This document shows positions 35,360 to 46,300 of a stretch of 64,000 nt of DNA, in pieces. Every line of letters begins with the position of its first letter. Position 1 is the first letter of the stretch. The notes beneath the pieces are model-generated. The model was given only the letters and a program-made list of their open reading frames with translations, was not told the DNA's origin and searched no databases. The position numbers were made by a program, and so were the translations under genes. The stretch comes from Marchantia polymorpha subsp. ruderalis (Eukaryota; Streptophyta; Marchantiopsida; Marchantiales; Marchantiaceae), in the NCBI GenBank assembly GCA_037833965.1, contig AP031353.1, positions 7,318,501 through 7,382,500 of the forward strand, in the 5' to 3' direction.

Positions 35360-37048
35360 CAGTCGGGGCTCATTCAGTGCATACTCAAAGTATCTAAGAT
35401 CGAACATATTTCTGTCACCATCTGGGAGCTGAGAATTCCTCCACTGGCCCCGTACTTGCAACCATGCCCTGAATTCCTTGGGCGCGAATCGAGAGCTGGC
35501 TGGCCATCTTGCGGCGATGGGCCCTGCATTGCGCAAACGAGCAGTCCAGCGAGCAAGACACTCCAGCTACGGACCACCGAAAAGATTGCCAAGCCGCGGG
35601 AGTGACGGGCTCTGGCTCCTTCGACCTCGGGGCTCTATCAAGCTTACCGATCAAATGCTGCCGATCGATAATTTCCCAAAAGACGCGAAGCGCTGACGCA
35701 TAAGTACAGCATACGAACCGAAATCTGACCTAGAGTCCGTAACCTTTGCAAAAGACTTCAACGATGATAATCTCTTAAGAGGTCAATCAGATAGAATATC
35801 AGATTTAGCTATCTCCCTCGTGCTTTCGAGGCGGAAGAGGTTAATGTCGATAATAATCCACTACGAGAAGTGAACCGAAAATGTTGTAACACTTCGATCC
35901 ACAACGAGAGGTTGTTTCTTGTAATATATGACATCACCGAAGAAGAAACCTCGGTCACAGCTATCCTTCCTCGCAGTAACCGAGGAGCAGGGAATGGATA
36001 TCAGATTAGCTTGAAATGGTCTCCCTAGCTTTACGGGACATTGGTACGGGACAGCTGTTGCACTCGTGTCTCGAGTTGAAGCTTCAATCGTAGCCCTCAC
36101 GGTAACGTGTTATCCAGGTAGGCAGGAATGGATTGGACAGCTGAGGATGTAGAGAAGAAAAGCTGATCCGAAGCTCGGAGGAGGTCAGGAGGAGGTCAGG
36201 GGCTCGCTATTCAACTTGCCATGCAATTAGTTTTGTGTCGCATGCTAGACACTGTAATGGCCTGTTTGGTCGCATGCGGATGGGATGGGATTGGGTCGAT
36301 CAAAGGCGGCTTCCGAGGATGGCGGAAGCGGTAAGAATATTGGACCCAGAAAACTGTAGGCGGCTGACCTCCAGACCCAAATGATGTGGGAGCGAGGGAT
36401 GCGGGATGCAATCAGTCTCCGGCGATCGTACAGACTGTTTCGAAAGCATCACAAAAACCAATAAAGTTTCGTGCGAGGATAGCCTGGTCTGATTTCATAA
36501 TTAGAGTGTCGCTTCCCTCGAGCGTCTCGACACATCTAGCTCTTAGGGTGTTCATTAAAGCTCTACGTTTTCTGGTCTCCACAACCAAAGTTTGTACAGA
36601 ATCGGGAATTTGACTCTCTGGTTCCGGTCATCTTCTGGAATCGTGATCGTTTGAGACATGACCTTTGACTCCCGTACCGGTGTCTCTTCGCGTCTTTAGC
36701 AGCGCACTCGATTTAGCAGAGGCCATTTGGGAAATCCCTTCGGTGGGTGGTGAAGAGCCAAGGCGAGGCCCATGATGAATCTAAACCCATCCTGCAAGCC
36801 TCTCAGATGGCCAGCACACAACTCTTGCACGGTCTTGACACGAAGAAATTGGAACAAGTGGGTGCATAGAGCTTGTGCGATAATTGGAAATTTTATTGAC
36901 ATGGCCACTCTGCAACTCCAAACCGAGGAGAACTGCAAGGAGGATGGAGGTAGCGGGAAAAGATACAGGGATCAACGAAATGAAGATTGAAGAGTGAATT
37001 GTGGAGATCAGCCTGGTCCTAATAAAGCGGAATCCACTTGGGCGAGCA
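35360..37048. other. Spacer between the membrane-protein and SPH-like genes
   Basis: Presumed 3' untranslated region of the upstream gene and promoter and leader of the next. Short frames (up to 115 codons, 36781-37128 minus) overlap the SPH-like start or one another and have no motif. A GAGGAGGTCAG direct repeat is seen near 36177-36198. Confidence 0.4.
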
Positions 37049-37717
37049 ATGCTGGAGATGGGAACCTGGTGGAATCGGATGACGTCCAGGATGCTCTGGC
37101 TTTGGGTGTTGGTGAGCTTGCACTGCATCTGCAGTGTACATTGCGGAGACGATGACTACAGAGTGGTCGTGACGACGGATATCGAAGATGGATTGTTCGT
37201 GCGTTGCTTGTCGGAAGACAAAACCATAGAAAAACTGCCCAGGAAGGTCATGCCCGGGGACTTGACGTACAGCTTCGCGCTCGACCAAACCAGCCCCATC
37301 TTCTCCAGCTACTTTTTCTGCACGGTTTCCAATCATGAGGGCAATACGATGACTTTCACGGCCTTCGATAAAAAGTACACCGAGAAGTCGTGGAAATTCC
37401 CTTTGGTCGACGACATGCGCGAGGTTAGGTGGTCGATCAACCATGTGGGCGCTTGGGTCTATGTCAAGGGCAGGCCTCGAGCTGATTCCATCATGAAGTG
37501 GCAGGTGGATGAGTTTTGGCCGCCGTGGCCCCCTGTCCTTCCCCCGAACTCCAACCAGTCAGGGCCCTCAAACTGGGACGAGTTGGAAGCGCAGATCCAG
37601 ATAGTGCAACTCAAACCTCGAATCCTCCCTCCGATTTACATACCTGAGTTCATCATGAAGCCTTTTGACGACCCATTGCATGTTCTGCCTTGGTATCTGG
37701 ACAGACCCTGGACGTAG
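37049..37717 (+). CDS. Secreted S1/SPH-like (self-incompatibility-homologue) protein
   Basis: Single-exon frame; ATG at 37049 gives 222 residues (the frame is open further upstream only from a GTG; ATGs at 37058, 37079 and 37091 are also possible). Residues about 11-32 form a signal peptide (MLWLWVLVSLHCICSVHC). The mature part fits the S1/SPH fold: DYRVVVTTDIEDGLFVRCLSED, then FALD, then SSYFFCTVSN, F.A.DK and VRWSINHVGAWVY. C53 and C91 stand where the two core S1 cysteines lie; the later Cys pair of flowering-plant S1 is missing. From about 157 a Pro/Trp-rich tail (WPPWPPVLPP, ending YLDRPWT) extends beyond the usual 110-150-residue family length. Known family members are small secreted signals; here only secretion is a sound inference. 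Remote similarity was judged by eye. Confidence 0.6.
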   Translation: MLEMGTWWNRMTSRMLWLWVLVSLHCICSVHCGDDDYRVVVTTDIEDGLFVRCLSEDKTIEKLPRKVMPGDLTYSFALDQTSPIFSSYFFCTVSNHEGNTMTFTAFDKKYTEKSWKFPLVDDMREVRWSINHVGAWVYVKGRPRADSIMKWQVDEFWPPWPPVLPPNSNQSGPSNWDELEAQIQIVQLKPRILPPIYIPEFIMKPFDDPLHVLPWYLDRPWT

Positions 37718-37772
37718 CCTCCAGACAAACTCATTCATTGACATGAGGCCAAGTACTTGGCAAGCTGATGCC

Positions 37773-37797
37773 GGAGGGAGGGAGGGAGGGAGGGAGG
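37773..37797 (+). repeat. (GGGA)n tract
   Basis: About six GGGA/GGAG units in a row, 55 bp after the SPH-like stop codon and therefore probably in its 3' untranslated region. Such a run could fold as a G-quadruplex in RNA. Confidence 0.85.
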
Positions 37798-40700
37798 CTG
37801 TCGAGCTAAGTTTTGTAGGTGATTGAATATGCTTGCGCAATTGTACATTTCTGTTCCATAACGGGTACTTTACTGACTAACTTCGCATCCACAGGAGGCC
37901 TGGTCTGACATTCTTAGTAGGAGCATAAGCCATTTTAAACATCTCAATAGTAAAATCTCAAATGCCGTGAAATGTAATTAGATATCGATTTCTGTGAGGA
38001 GGATCAAAGATGAAAATAGCAAAGCCACTCAAATTTCGAGCATTGATTTGCAGTGGAGGAGATGCGTAGACAAACATCCACTAATAAAAGAACAAAAGAA
38101 ATATATGAAACTGAATTGCCAAAAAACATAAAGTTTTGCATTCCACAGTTCTTGTCTTGCTGCAACTGCATCGTAAGGAGGACGTAGCCGAAGTCATTCT
38201 TGTTATGGGATGATCTTCGATGTGTATGTAGACGTTCTTCGCCGCCAGATCTCTCACGTTAAGACTCTAAAGCTCCAAATTCAAGCCAACAGATGCAATG
38301 ATGGTTGTCGACAGAGGTTAATTCTAGAAAGCTTACGAGCAGAACCTGAATAATCGTCATTCGCCTTAGCCTGCTGCTCAAAGGACGGCGGTTCTATGCA
38401 CTTCAAATCACAATCTCCGAACTCTGAAAGCTACAATCATAGTTGTCTTTCCAGATTATATAACAATCAGGATACAGAGTAGGCTTTGGACACTGTCCTC
38501 TGCGCGGAGTACCTGTTCTACCCTATCCTTGACTACCTACCGTACACACACATGATGTCGACGTGTAGCCGCTGGGGGTGACTGTCTGCATTACCGGCAC
38601 CAGTTCACTAAATCAGCAATCACATTCCAGCACAACCCCGCCAAGACTAAGATATTTTTGACAATTGAGCTCGTACTGGGCAGCCAACATTCGATATCAT
38701 GCACATGGTAAGGGCGAAAAAAGTTTAAGAAGAGGAAGAAACTCTGTACAAAACAACGTCTCATTGACAAATCTGGTGGAGGTCTGTGACTTCAAGCTGC
38801 AAATGTCATTCAACGCCTCAATGATTCCTCGGAAATGAGACTAGTGCCTGTTCTTCATTGAATCTGTATGAGTTCAGAGTGATTGGCGTCTTTGTACCTT
38901 GGCATTTTGACTGATTTTTTTGGGGGCTTCATTGTCTTTGCCGGTGCTCTACTATCGAATAAAAAGGCTGTTGTGCGTTTTCCGGAAAGTGAGCAATAGC
39001 TTCGACCTGTGATTTCCATCGTAAGAAGGAATATTTCCAAGTGAAGCCTGTTAGCTCTAAATATTCGAGAAGTAAAACTTTCATCAATATGCGCCGTTCA
39101 ACAATCCAGCCTCGGAAACCGTGTCTCACAATTGCACGTCTACAATCGCTACTTGCTCTTCATGACATGTGCATAAGTTTAAGTTTTTGTTTTTGTTGTG
39201 TGCAATGTCGAGTTCCCACATATAGCTGAAAGAGACACAAGAATCTCAATACATCACGAGACTCAGAAGGAAATTTTAGATAAAGAATGTCATTGACGTG
39301 AAGAAATAAAACTTTCCAGGAGCGAATACAATATTGATCGACAGTACGACAGTATTCTCTGAAAAGCAACTGAGAGACCATAGCTCATCACTCCTTCATG
39401 TCAAGCCCTGGTGACCAAGCGTCTATTTCAACCGGAAAAACTTTGAGAGGTCGGGGTCTTTCTAGAGCGACCGTCCAGTCAAGCGTGGAATTTGTTGCCG
39501 GAATGCTACCGCTCGCCATCCTCATTAAAGAGATAGTCCAGTACAGTACAGTTTTGATAACTGACTAGGACTGTCATGTCGAAACCATCAGGAGTTTTAT
39601 GTCTTTGCAGTTTACAACGAGTTCTTTCCGCACAGTACTCTTAAACAGAGAAATATACAGAGGGAAAGCCTTAAGTGGGTGCCGACCTTCGGCACGAGTC
39701 AAACTGAACAGACTTAAAGCACATTGGGAAACTATTAACAAATATTGTCAGGATGGGAATGACAGAGGGGAGTCCATAGTGAATTCTACAACATGCAGAA
39801 AAGAACATTACATTCCACCGTCCAGGCTCGTGCAGTCATGGAGGGTCAATTTCCATGACATTTAAAATTTATATGCGAAGAAGCTACTCCTAAATGAATA
39901 ACATTGACTAGTCGTACCGACAGCACTGAAAGAACACATGCTGTTGGAATAGGAGAAAGAAGTCAGTATGCACGTAGCCACCATGGATTAGGTCTGGAGC
40001 CGAGCCGGGGTCCGCAACAACAACAACAGAGGCGATAACCAAAGTTGGAGCAAACGCGAGAGCCCACCTGGCGTTGAGGAGGGGGCGGAGGACTTTACTC
40101 TTGATAATCCTAACTAGAATCGTCAGATCTTTCCGGGAAAGAATGATTGTCGTATGTAGAAGTGCATGCTTCTGGAGAGCATGCGAACCCGAATACAATA
40201 ATACGCTGTCAAGGCTGGCACTACTGAGAATCGAATCCGAGGATGACAGCGCGAAACAACGATGAGACCCCAGAGGTGTGGAACTTATTATAAAGAGCGC
40301 ATCGAGATCCAGACAGCAAGGATGTGGTGTGCCACCGACCACGTAACTCTGTTGCACCATGATGCGCATCAGCCACCATCACTTTCGACCTTTCTGGCCG
40401 TGGTGTTCCTTCAGGCCCTTGCCAGGGACCCGGCTCCACCGGCTGAATGAACGCCGCCTTCCCGAAGGCATCGTATTCTATTTTCTCAAATAGTCGCTCG
40501 CTGCTCGAGTCTCAAACCAAACGATTCATAATCATTTCTCATGATGGCAGCATGCAATATTCTGGTGCCGGTCAAACTGGAGAGAGCTGACTGAAGTGTC
40601 GACTTTGGGGCTCTTCTGCAAAGACTTTTCATGGACCATGAGACCTCACTGGGGCAAACCTAGAGGAAAGTCTTGTTCTGAGTGAGTTCTGCCCGCAGAT

Positions 40701-41460
40701 TTGGATTACCGCAAGGACTTTGATTGATTGTATGATTGAGAGAATATTGAGTTTTTGAATGCGACAAGTAATGGGCTGTCGGAAGTTGAGAACTGACGAT
40801 GATGGTCAGAGCATGTGAGTGAGACTATTTGCACAAGGATGTTCTTTGTTTACATTATTTGAAAGTTTACATCCCTCTCGACACGAAGAACGTTTTACGA
40901 ATCTCGCGCGTGAGGGCTCGAAATCACTCGAGACTCTCTCTCCTACAAGTCTCGAAATTGATATATTCAAGTCATGGACATGGTCTTAGAAAGAAGCTGT
41001 CATTTCACGGGAAATCTATTCAGCACAAGCGTCATCATGCTTGTCCCAGTGATGGTGCGAAGGAAGAATGAGGACTGAAATTATGTTGCAATTTCGGACC
41101 GTCTAGTTGTTTCATCATCTCGACTCCTATCTACTGCCTGAATTAAATACACTAGCGAGTTGAGAAACATGCCCCAAAAGATCTAGATTAAGCCTCTTCT
41201 CAGCCTGATCAAGATTTCAGTGGAGATGAGAAACCCTCATTCGTTTCCAATTGCTGCTGTTGCGGTGGGGGGACGGGTAGAGGATCTATAGCAACGTGGT
41301 ACGCAGCAGCTTCGATTGATCGTCGCGTGCGATCGTTCCTGCGGGTGCCCAAGCACTGCGTACATGTATGTGCATACTGCAAGTCACAGACTGCGGTAGT
41401 AAGCCTTGGCTGTAGTCATCATCGTTATCGGCAATTTCATCTTCGCCATCGTTATCATCG

Positions 41461-41513
41461 TCTTCTTCATTTCATCTTCATCTTCATCTTCGTCTTCATC
41501 TTCGTCTTCGTCT
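41461..41513. repeat. TCATCT/TCGTCT hexamer microsatellite
   Basis: Imperfect run alternating TCATCT and TCGTCT units. It lies about 0.7 kb downstream of the F-box stop codon. Confidence 0.85.
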
Positions 41514-42180
41514 AGAGGATACCATCATGAGCTTGAAGGTCCGGCGAGTGCGTCACATAAGCAGGTTCAGAGAGGGAGCAAGTGCCGAGCTGGAGCTGCA
41601 TCACAGGGCAGCACGGAGGGTCTGCAGGGGCGAAGGGAGTGTCTGGGAAGATCGTTGTGTTGGAAGAGCTCTCTCTTATGATCATGTACTCGAAAGAATC
41701 GAATCCATAGGATCGGAGGTACGCTAGAGTTGCGGGTTTCTAGAAATCCTGCCGTCGATAAGAGGCCACAGAGAGCTAGCGGTAGAAGAACCGGATTGTG
41801 TAATAGTTGCAGAAATTGCTGATCTACCAGGGTACAACGATTGAGGATCAGAGCGGGTGGGCGGCATATTGAAAGTCCAGGGCCCAGAATTTCAGACATC
41901 CCTCTCTTAGAACGTGAAAATTTAAAAGCTTATCATACAGACTCAGACGTTTACAAGGCTCTAGCAGCACCGTGTTGAATCAAAACCCCCACCTGCACCC
42001 AAGACTTACAACCGCAAGGACTTGGCTCAGTGGTAGCCATGTCAACGGACCTTGTGCAAAACTTACAGGCGATCCTCTTACGGCTCCACCTTACGATATT
42101 CAAGTATCTGATCCAATTTTCTCATCAGCACGGCCCCATATCCATCGATCAATCATTATCAGCCTCCGCCTCCAAATCCA

Positions 42181-42205
42181 CCTCCTCGTCCTCGTCCTCG
42201 TCCTC
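42181..42205. repeat. (TCCTCG)n microsatellite
   Basis: About four TCCTCG units, directly after the F-box coding region on its downstream side, so probably in the 3' untranslated region. Confidence 0.8.
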
Positions 42206-42212
42206 ATTCCCG

Positions 42213-43300
42213 TCACTCGAAAAGCATCGTGGCCTGAAAGTCGTTGGGGCTGATGTGCATTCGAGGAGTGATGGGTTTCGTGAATTCTCTCAGGTTGGTG
42301 CAGTTCCTGCTCACATCGTCCAGCGCCTTGGGAGACAAGACGTAGCAGCAGGCCACGTTCAGGCTTTGCAGGTTCCGGCAGCCGATGGCCAAATGCCTCA
42401 AGCCTCGGTCGGAAATGCACGTCTTCTTCATCTCCAGATGCTTCAGTCTCGGGTAGTGCCTGGACATGGTGATGGCCTCCTCGTCGCCCCCCGGCGGCGA
42501 GCTGGCCATTTCGAAGGCGTGATTCGTCGCATTCTGGTTCACCATGTTCCGGCCCAGCCACTCCAGAGACGGGCAGTTGTCACCGAACGCCATCAGTGCC
42601 TGCTTCGAGATATTGTAGCAGTCGCTCACATCCAGATGCCTCAGCTTCGGAGACATCGTGGCCAGCTTCAGCGCCGACTTGTTCGTCACGCCCAAGCTCG
42701 ATTGCATCGTCAGCACCTCCAAGAGCGGACATCTGCTTACCACATATCCATCACACCACGTTAGCGCACGAATTGGACTCAATCTCAACGAGCTCATCTC
42801 GTTCTTTCATCTAGAGAATGCAACCGGTCAATCTGCTACACGGAATTATGAGGAAGAGAATGCGAGTCGGATAAATTGACGATTTAATCACTGAAGGGGT
42901 TGCGTTGGGGTGGAACGAACCTATCGGCCATGTATTCGATCGCGTCGTCCGAGACGTACATTGTGCGAAGCTCGCGGAGTTGACCTCTGCTGCGATCGAC
43001 GAGAATCTTGACGAGGCGATCCACGACGGGCTCGCAGTCGTATTCCCACATGCACTCGGCGTCCATCTTCTGTTGAATCCATGGCACCATGTCGATGACC
43101 CTCCAGCTGGTGGGGTCGCAAGCTACCTTCTTCCAGTTCTTGCACACCATGGGCACCACCTGCAACCTCTCCGGGAGAGGGAGTCGCTGAAAGATTTCAG
43201 CAAGAGCCTCGTCTAATAACATAGACCAGTCGGGATCCGGCACACTCGTGCTAACCACTTGTGCCTGCGCGGCCCGTCGACCGCATCTTCTCCAGTTCAT
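42213..43300 (-). CDS. F-box/LRR protein, SKIP1/FBW2-like, two exons
   Basis: Exons at 43300-42921 and 42732-42213 on the minus strand with a 188-bp intron (donor GATAG|GTTCGT, acceptor AAGCAG|ATGTCC) give 299 residues; the split Arg codon joins MADR to CPLLEVL, matching the AERCPNLEVL block of SKIP1-type proteins. Residues about 24-70 are the F-box (DWSMLLDEALAEIFQRLPL, then VCKNWKKVACDPTSWRVIDM). VDRSRGQLREL (101-111) is typical of the family linker. Cys-containing leucine-rich repeats fill about 128-275 (LRHLDVSDCYNIS, LKHLEMKKTCISDRGL, LQSLNVACCYVLS). A short tail ends at FE. Relatives are SCF E3 ubiquitin ligase receptors that bind SKP1/ASK through the F-box; the target is not readable. 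Length and exon layout match plant SKIP1/FBW2. Confidence 0.9.
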
Positions 43301-46300
43301 CGTCGATGCTCAAATCCTTCCGTTTCCTTTCGCCTCGATGATTTCCACACGCACGCACTACTACACCGACGACGCCCCGGCTACTTTTTATTGACACTCG
43401 ATTGGTGCGTGTGCAATTTATGTCTGTACTGAATCCTCCTAATACTTCCCAGCCCTTCCTGTAAAGCACCCAGATCCTTCCAGCTTCCGGATTGATGTCA
43501 ATCCCCAGGAAACGCCTGACGTGACCAGGAAGAAACGAATCAAACCGATTTCCTCCGATTCCCCGCTAGCTCCACAACCAATTCAACGATTCTGCGAGCA
43601 ACAATTGCGCTCTCGATCAGTCACATTGCGCATCCGAATACAGCCTTCAACATGATTGCACATCAACATCCTTCTCAACAGACATGGACCACTATTCAAG
43701 CAAAGACTTCTACAACCTATGACGTCCCTCCGTCCCTCTTGTTCCAGTCCTGGGCTTTCTCCGTGTGCAACGAAGTGAATTACAAGTTTCCTCGGTGTCC
43801 AACGTAGTGGCAGGAGATCATCTCCTCCTTCTGAGCTAATAAGCCTCGAGAAGCCCAGCAGCAATCTAACGAGGTATGCAGGTAGGTACAGGCCAGGGAA
43901 GATACTGGAGCAGCGGATCGTCTATGAAATTCTAGTTTCGAATATCGTTATATGAAGCAGCGAAGGAGAGAAATTCTAAGAAGAGTGATGTCGAAGTTAC
44001 ATGGCTTTCTCTTCCCTCGCCTTAAAACGAAGAAGCGAGGGGAAGGAACGGGATGTTAGGAAGTTTCCTTCACACGGTGTGGGGCAGTAACGAGAAGACC
44101 AGGACTTTGATTGGATGGGATTTCTTCAGTCGTCGTTGGCCACGAATTTCAATAAGGGAGTCCCGTTAAGCGGCGGGCAAACTATCAATTTCTTTCAAAT
44201 CACACCACACTGACATCTGCCATTCTCAGAGGGTGGTCGAGAGTAGCTACCTCGGTCTCCAGTCCGTCGATTCGCAGAATTAAGCCTGCGAGTCTCACTC
44301 TCGTATCAATTCTCTCTCACAATAGTTTGATAGAACGCTCTAAAACACAATCGGAATGCCACAACGAAACCGAGGAAATCAAGTCAACCAACCAAACCTC
44401 ACAACACAACACAAAGATTCCAGAAGAAACTGACAGAAGACAAGTAAGCAAATTGCAGAAGACGTGAAGGAGAGTTTCTTCTGCAGAACTACGAGAAATT
44501 GACAGAGGGAAGAGTGAGAGTGGGACGGACTGGGTCAGAGAAAGGGGAAGGGAGAGGAAGACACGGATTATTACTACACTAGATAGATAGAGTACGACGC
44601 TCGGGGAAACGAAGGCGAGTTATGGACAAGGCGGTCGAGAGAGACCCAGCCCACCGAGTGCCGGGTCGTCAAATAGTACCCCCGGCAAACTGCACTTCTA
44701 AAGGCCGGATTACGAATCTCACCTGCCTATTAACTCCGCCCTGTTTAATTGGGGAATCGTGCTTAGCACTAATCGATCGGGCCCGGGTCTGGGACTGGGA
44801 CTCCGAACCCGCCGGGCCCACTCTGCCCCGCACGCGTCTTCAGACAAAGAAGTTACCAGTTGCTGCATACACGTATGAGATAACGCAGACTGCTCGATCC
44901 CTGTTACGAATGACAGTGTTGCGGAGCCCAAAGAATCACGTTCGATTTTTTGCAGTATCCTGAGTCCTGATCAACTGACTCTCGCCCGGCTGATCGGGTC
45001 TAGTCTGGGATCGCCCCCAAACTCATGGGAAATCTGACGGCAGATCAGATCCGACTTTGACCGGATCGAAAGAGAGTTCGGCCTGAGTTAGAGCTTGTTG
45101 ACTTTATGGCGTCCTTCGTCCGCCAGATTATCTAATTGGCTAGAAGCAATATTTGGCGAGTTTTATTTTCAACATGTGGGAGAGTCTGGATTGCGCTCGG
45201 CGACGCATTCAAATTTGGGGTCTGCTAGGGTAATGAGGTTCACAGTCGCCTCGGATCTAGCTCAACATTGCAAATCTCGAGTGTGAGGGGGCGGTTGTAC
45301 ATGCGGACTGAGCTCCAATGCGGCCCCTAAACAGTTGCTGAAGAATATGTCTTCAGTGCTACCTCGTCAAGTCGGAGCGTGTTTTCTAGCCAGATATAGG
45401 TCGGCTGGGAGAGTAGCTTGCGAAGCAGCCCGCGAGCGCTGCTTTTTGGCCTTCCGTGGCTTCAGATCCTGTACCTCGTCATGTCATCTGAAGAGGGGCT
45501 TGAGTAGTAGCATTCCCTGTGCCTGCCACATCTGATGGTGTGGCCATGGGAACACCTCAAGACCAGCAGAAGGTTACCAGGCAGGGTCCCGATTAAAACC
45601 TCCTCGTCGTCACCTTAAGCCCACCACAGAAAGGTACATTAGCCCAAGCTGCACCTGTAGAGTAGGATTTTAGCTTTACCCTTACATCGGTTGACTCCTT
45701 GTTCAATTTGCTTGTAGCAGGGCCCATCCACCGTCTCAAACCTACAGATATTCCGGCCCTTCAATAATTATTCATCAATTATTTATGATCGACGCCCTCT
45801 TTAGTCTTCTGCTGTACCTTTGTTGTATGATACACTGGCCTAAAGTCAGCGAGGATGGCACTCAGACTCACGACAAGTCACTCACCATGAGTAACCCAAC
45901 TTACGATTGAAAAATTCTTCCAGGTATGACATGCTGCCCAATGGTTTGACGACACTTTGCATATGACTTATGAGGTGATTGGTCCGGAGTTACAGGTGAA
46001 AGTAACAAAGTCTTAACTCCCACAACTAAGGTCTATCCTGGTTGGGTTGTTGCTCTGGGCTTATCGGATAGTGCCAGTAGGCCCGACTGGATTTACCTTT
46101 CCTAAGATGCTCACGAATGGTGGGACGTAGGGAATGTTTGATGCCCAAATCCTTGAACTACCATTGTTCTTGTAGATTCGCTCTAGCATATTGCGTTCAG
46201 TGTCAACTTACGCTACTTCATACTCGTGTGTGTGTGTGGGTCGGTGGGTAAGGGGAGGAGGGATTTTCTGTATGGAGAAATCACTCCTAGGAGTTTAGAA

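Larger units (their letters stand above)
37798..42212. other. Intergenic stretch between the SPH-like and F-box genes
   Basis: No gene is supported. Frames up to 153 codons (39908-40369 minus) are motif-free, and the Ser-run frame at 41406-41681 is a translated microsatellite. The right end should hold the 3' untranslated region of the F-box gene. Confidence 0.4.

Noticed and set aside
41406-41681. Hydrophobic plus poly-Ser frame that looks like a small membrane protein
   Set aside because: The Ser run is a translated TCATCT/TCGTCT microsatellite and the frame start is not ATG-supported by any family match.
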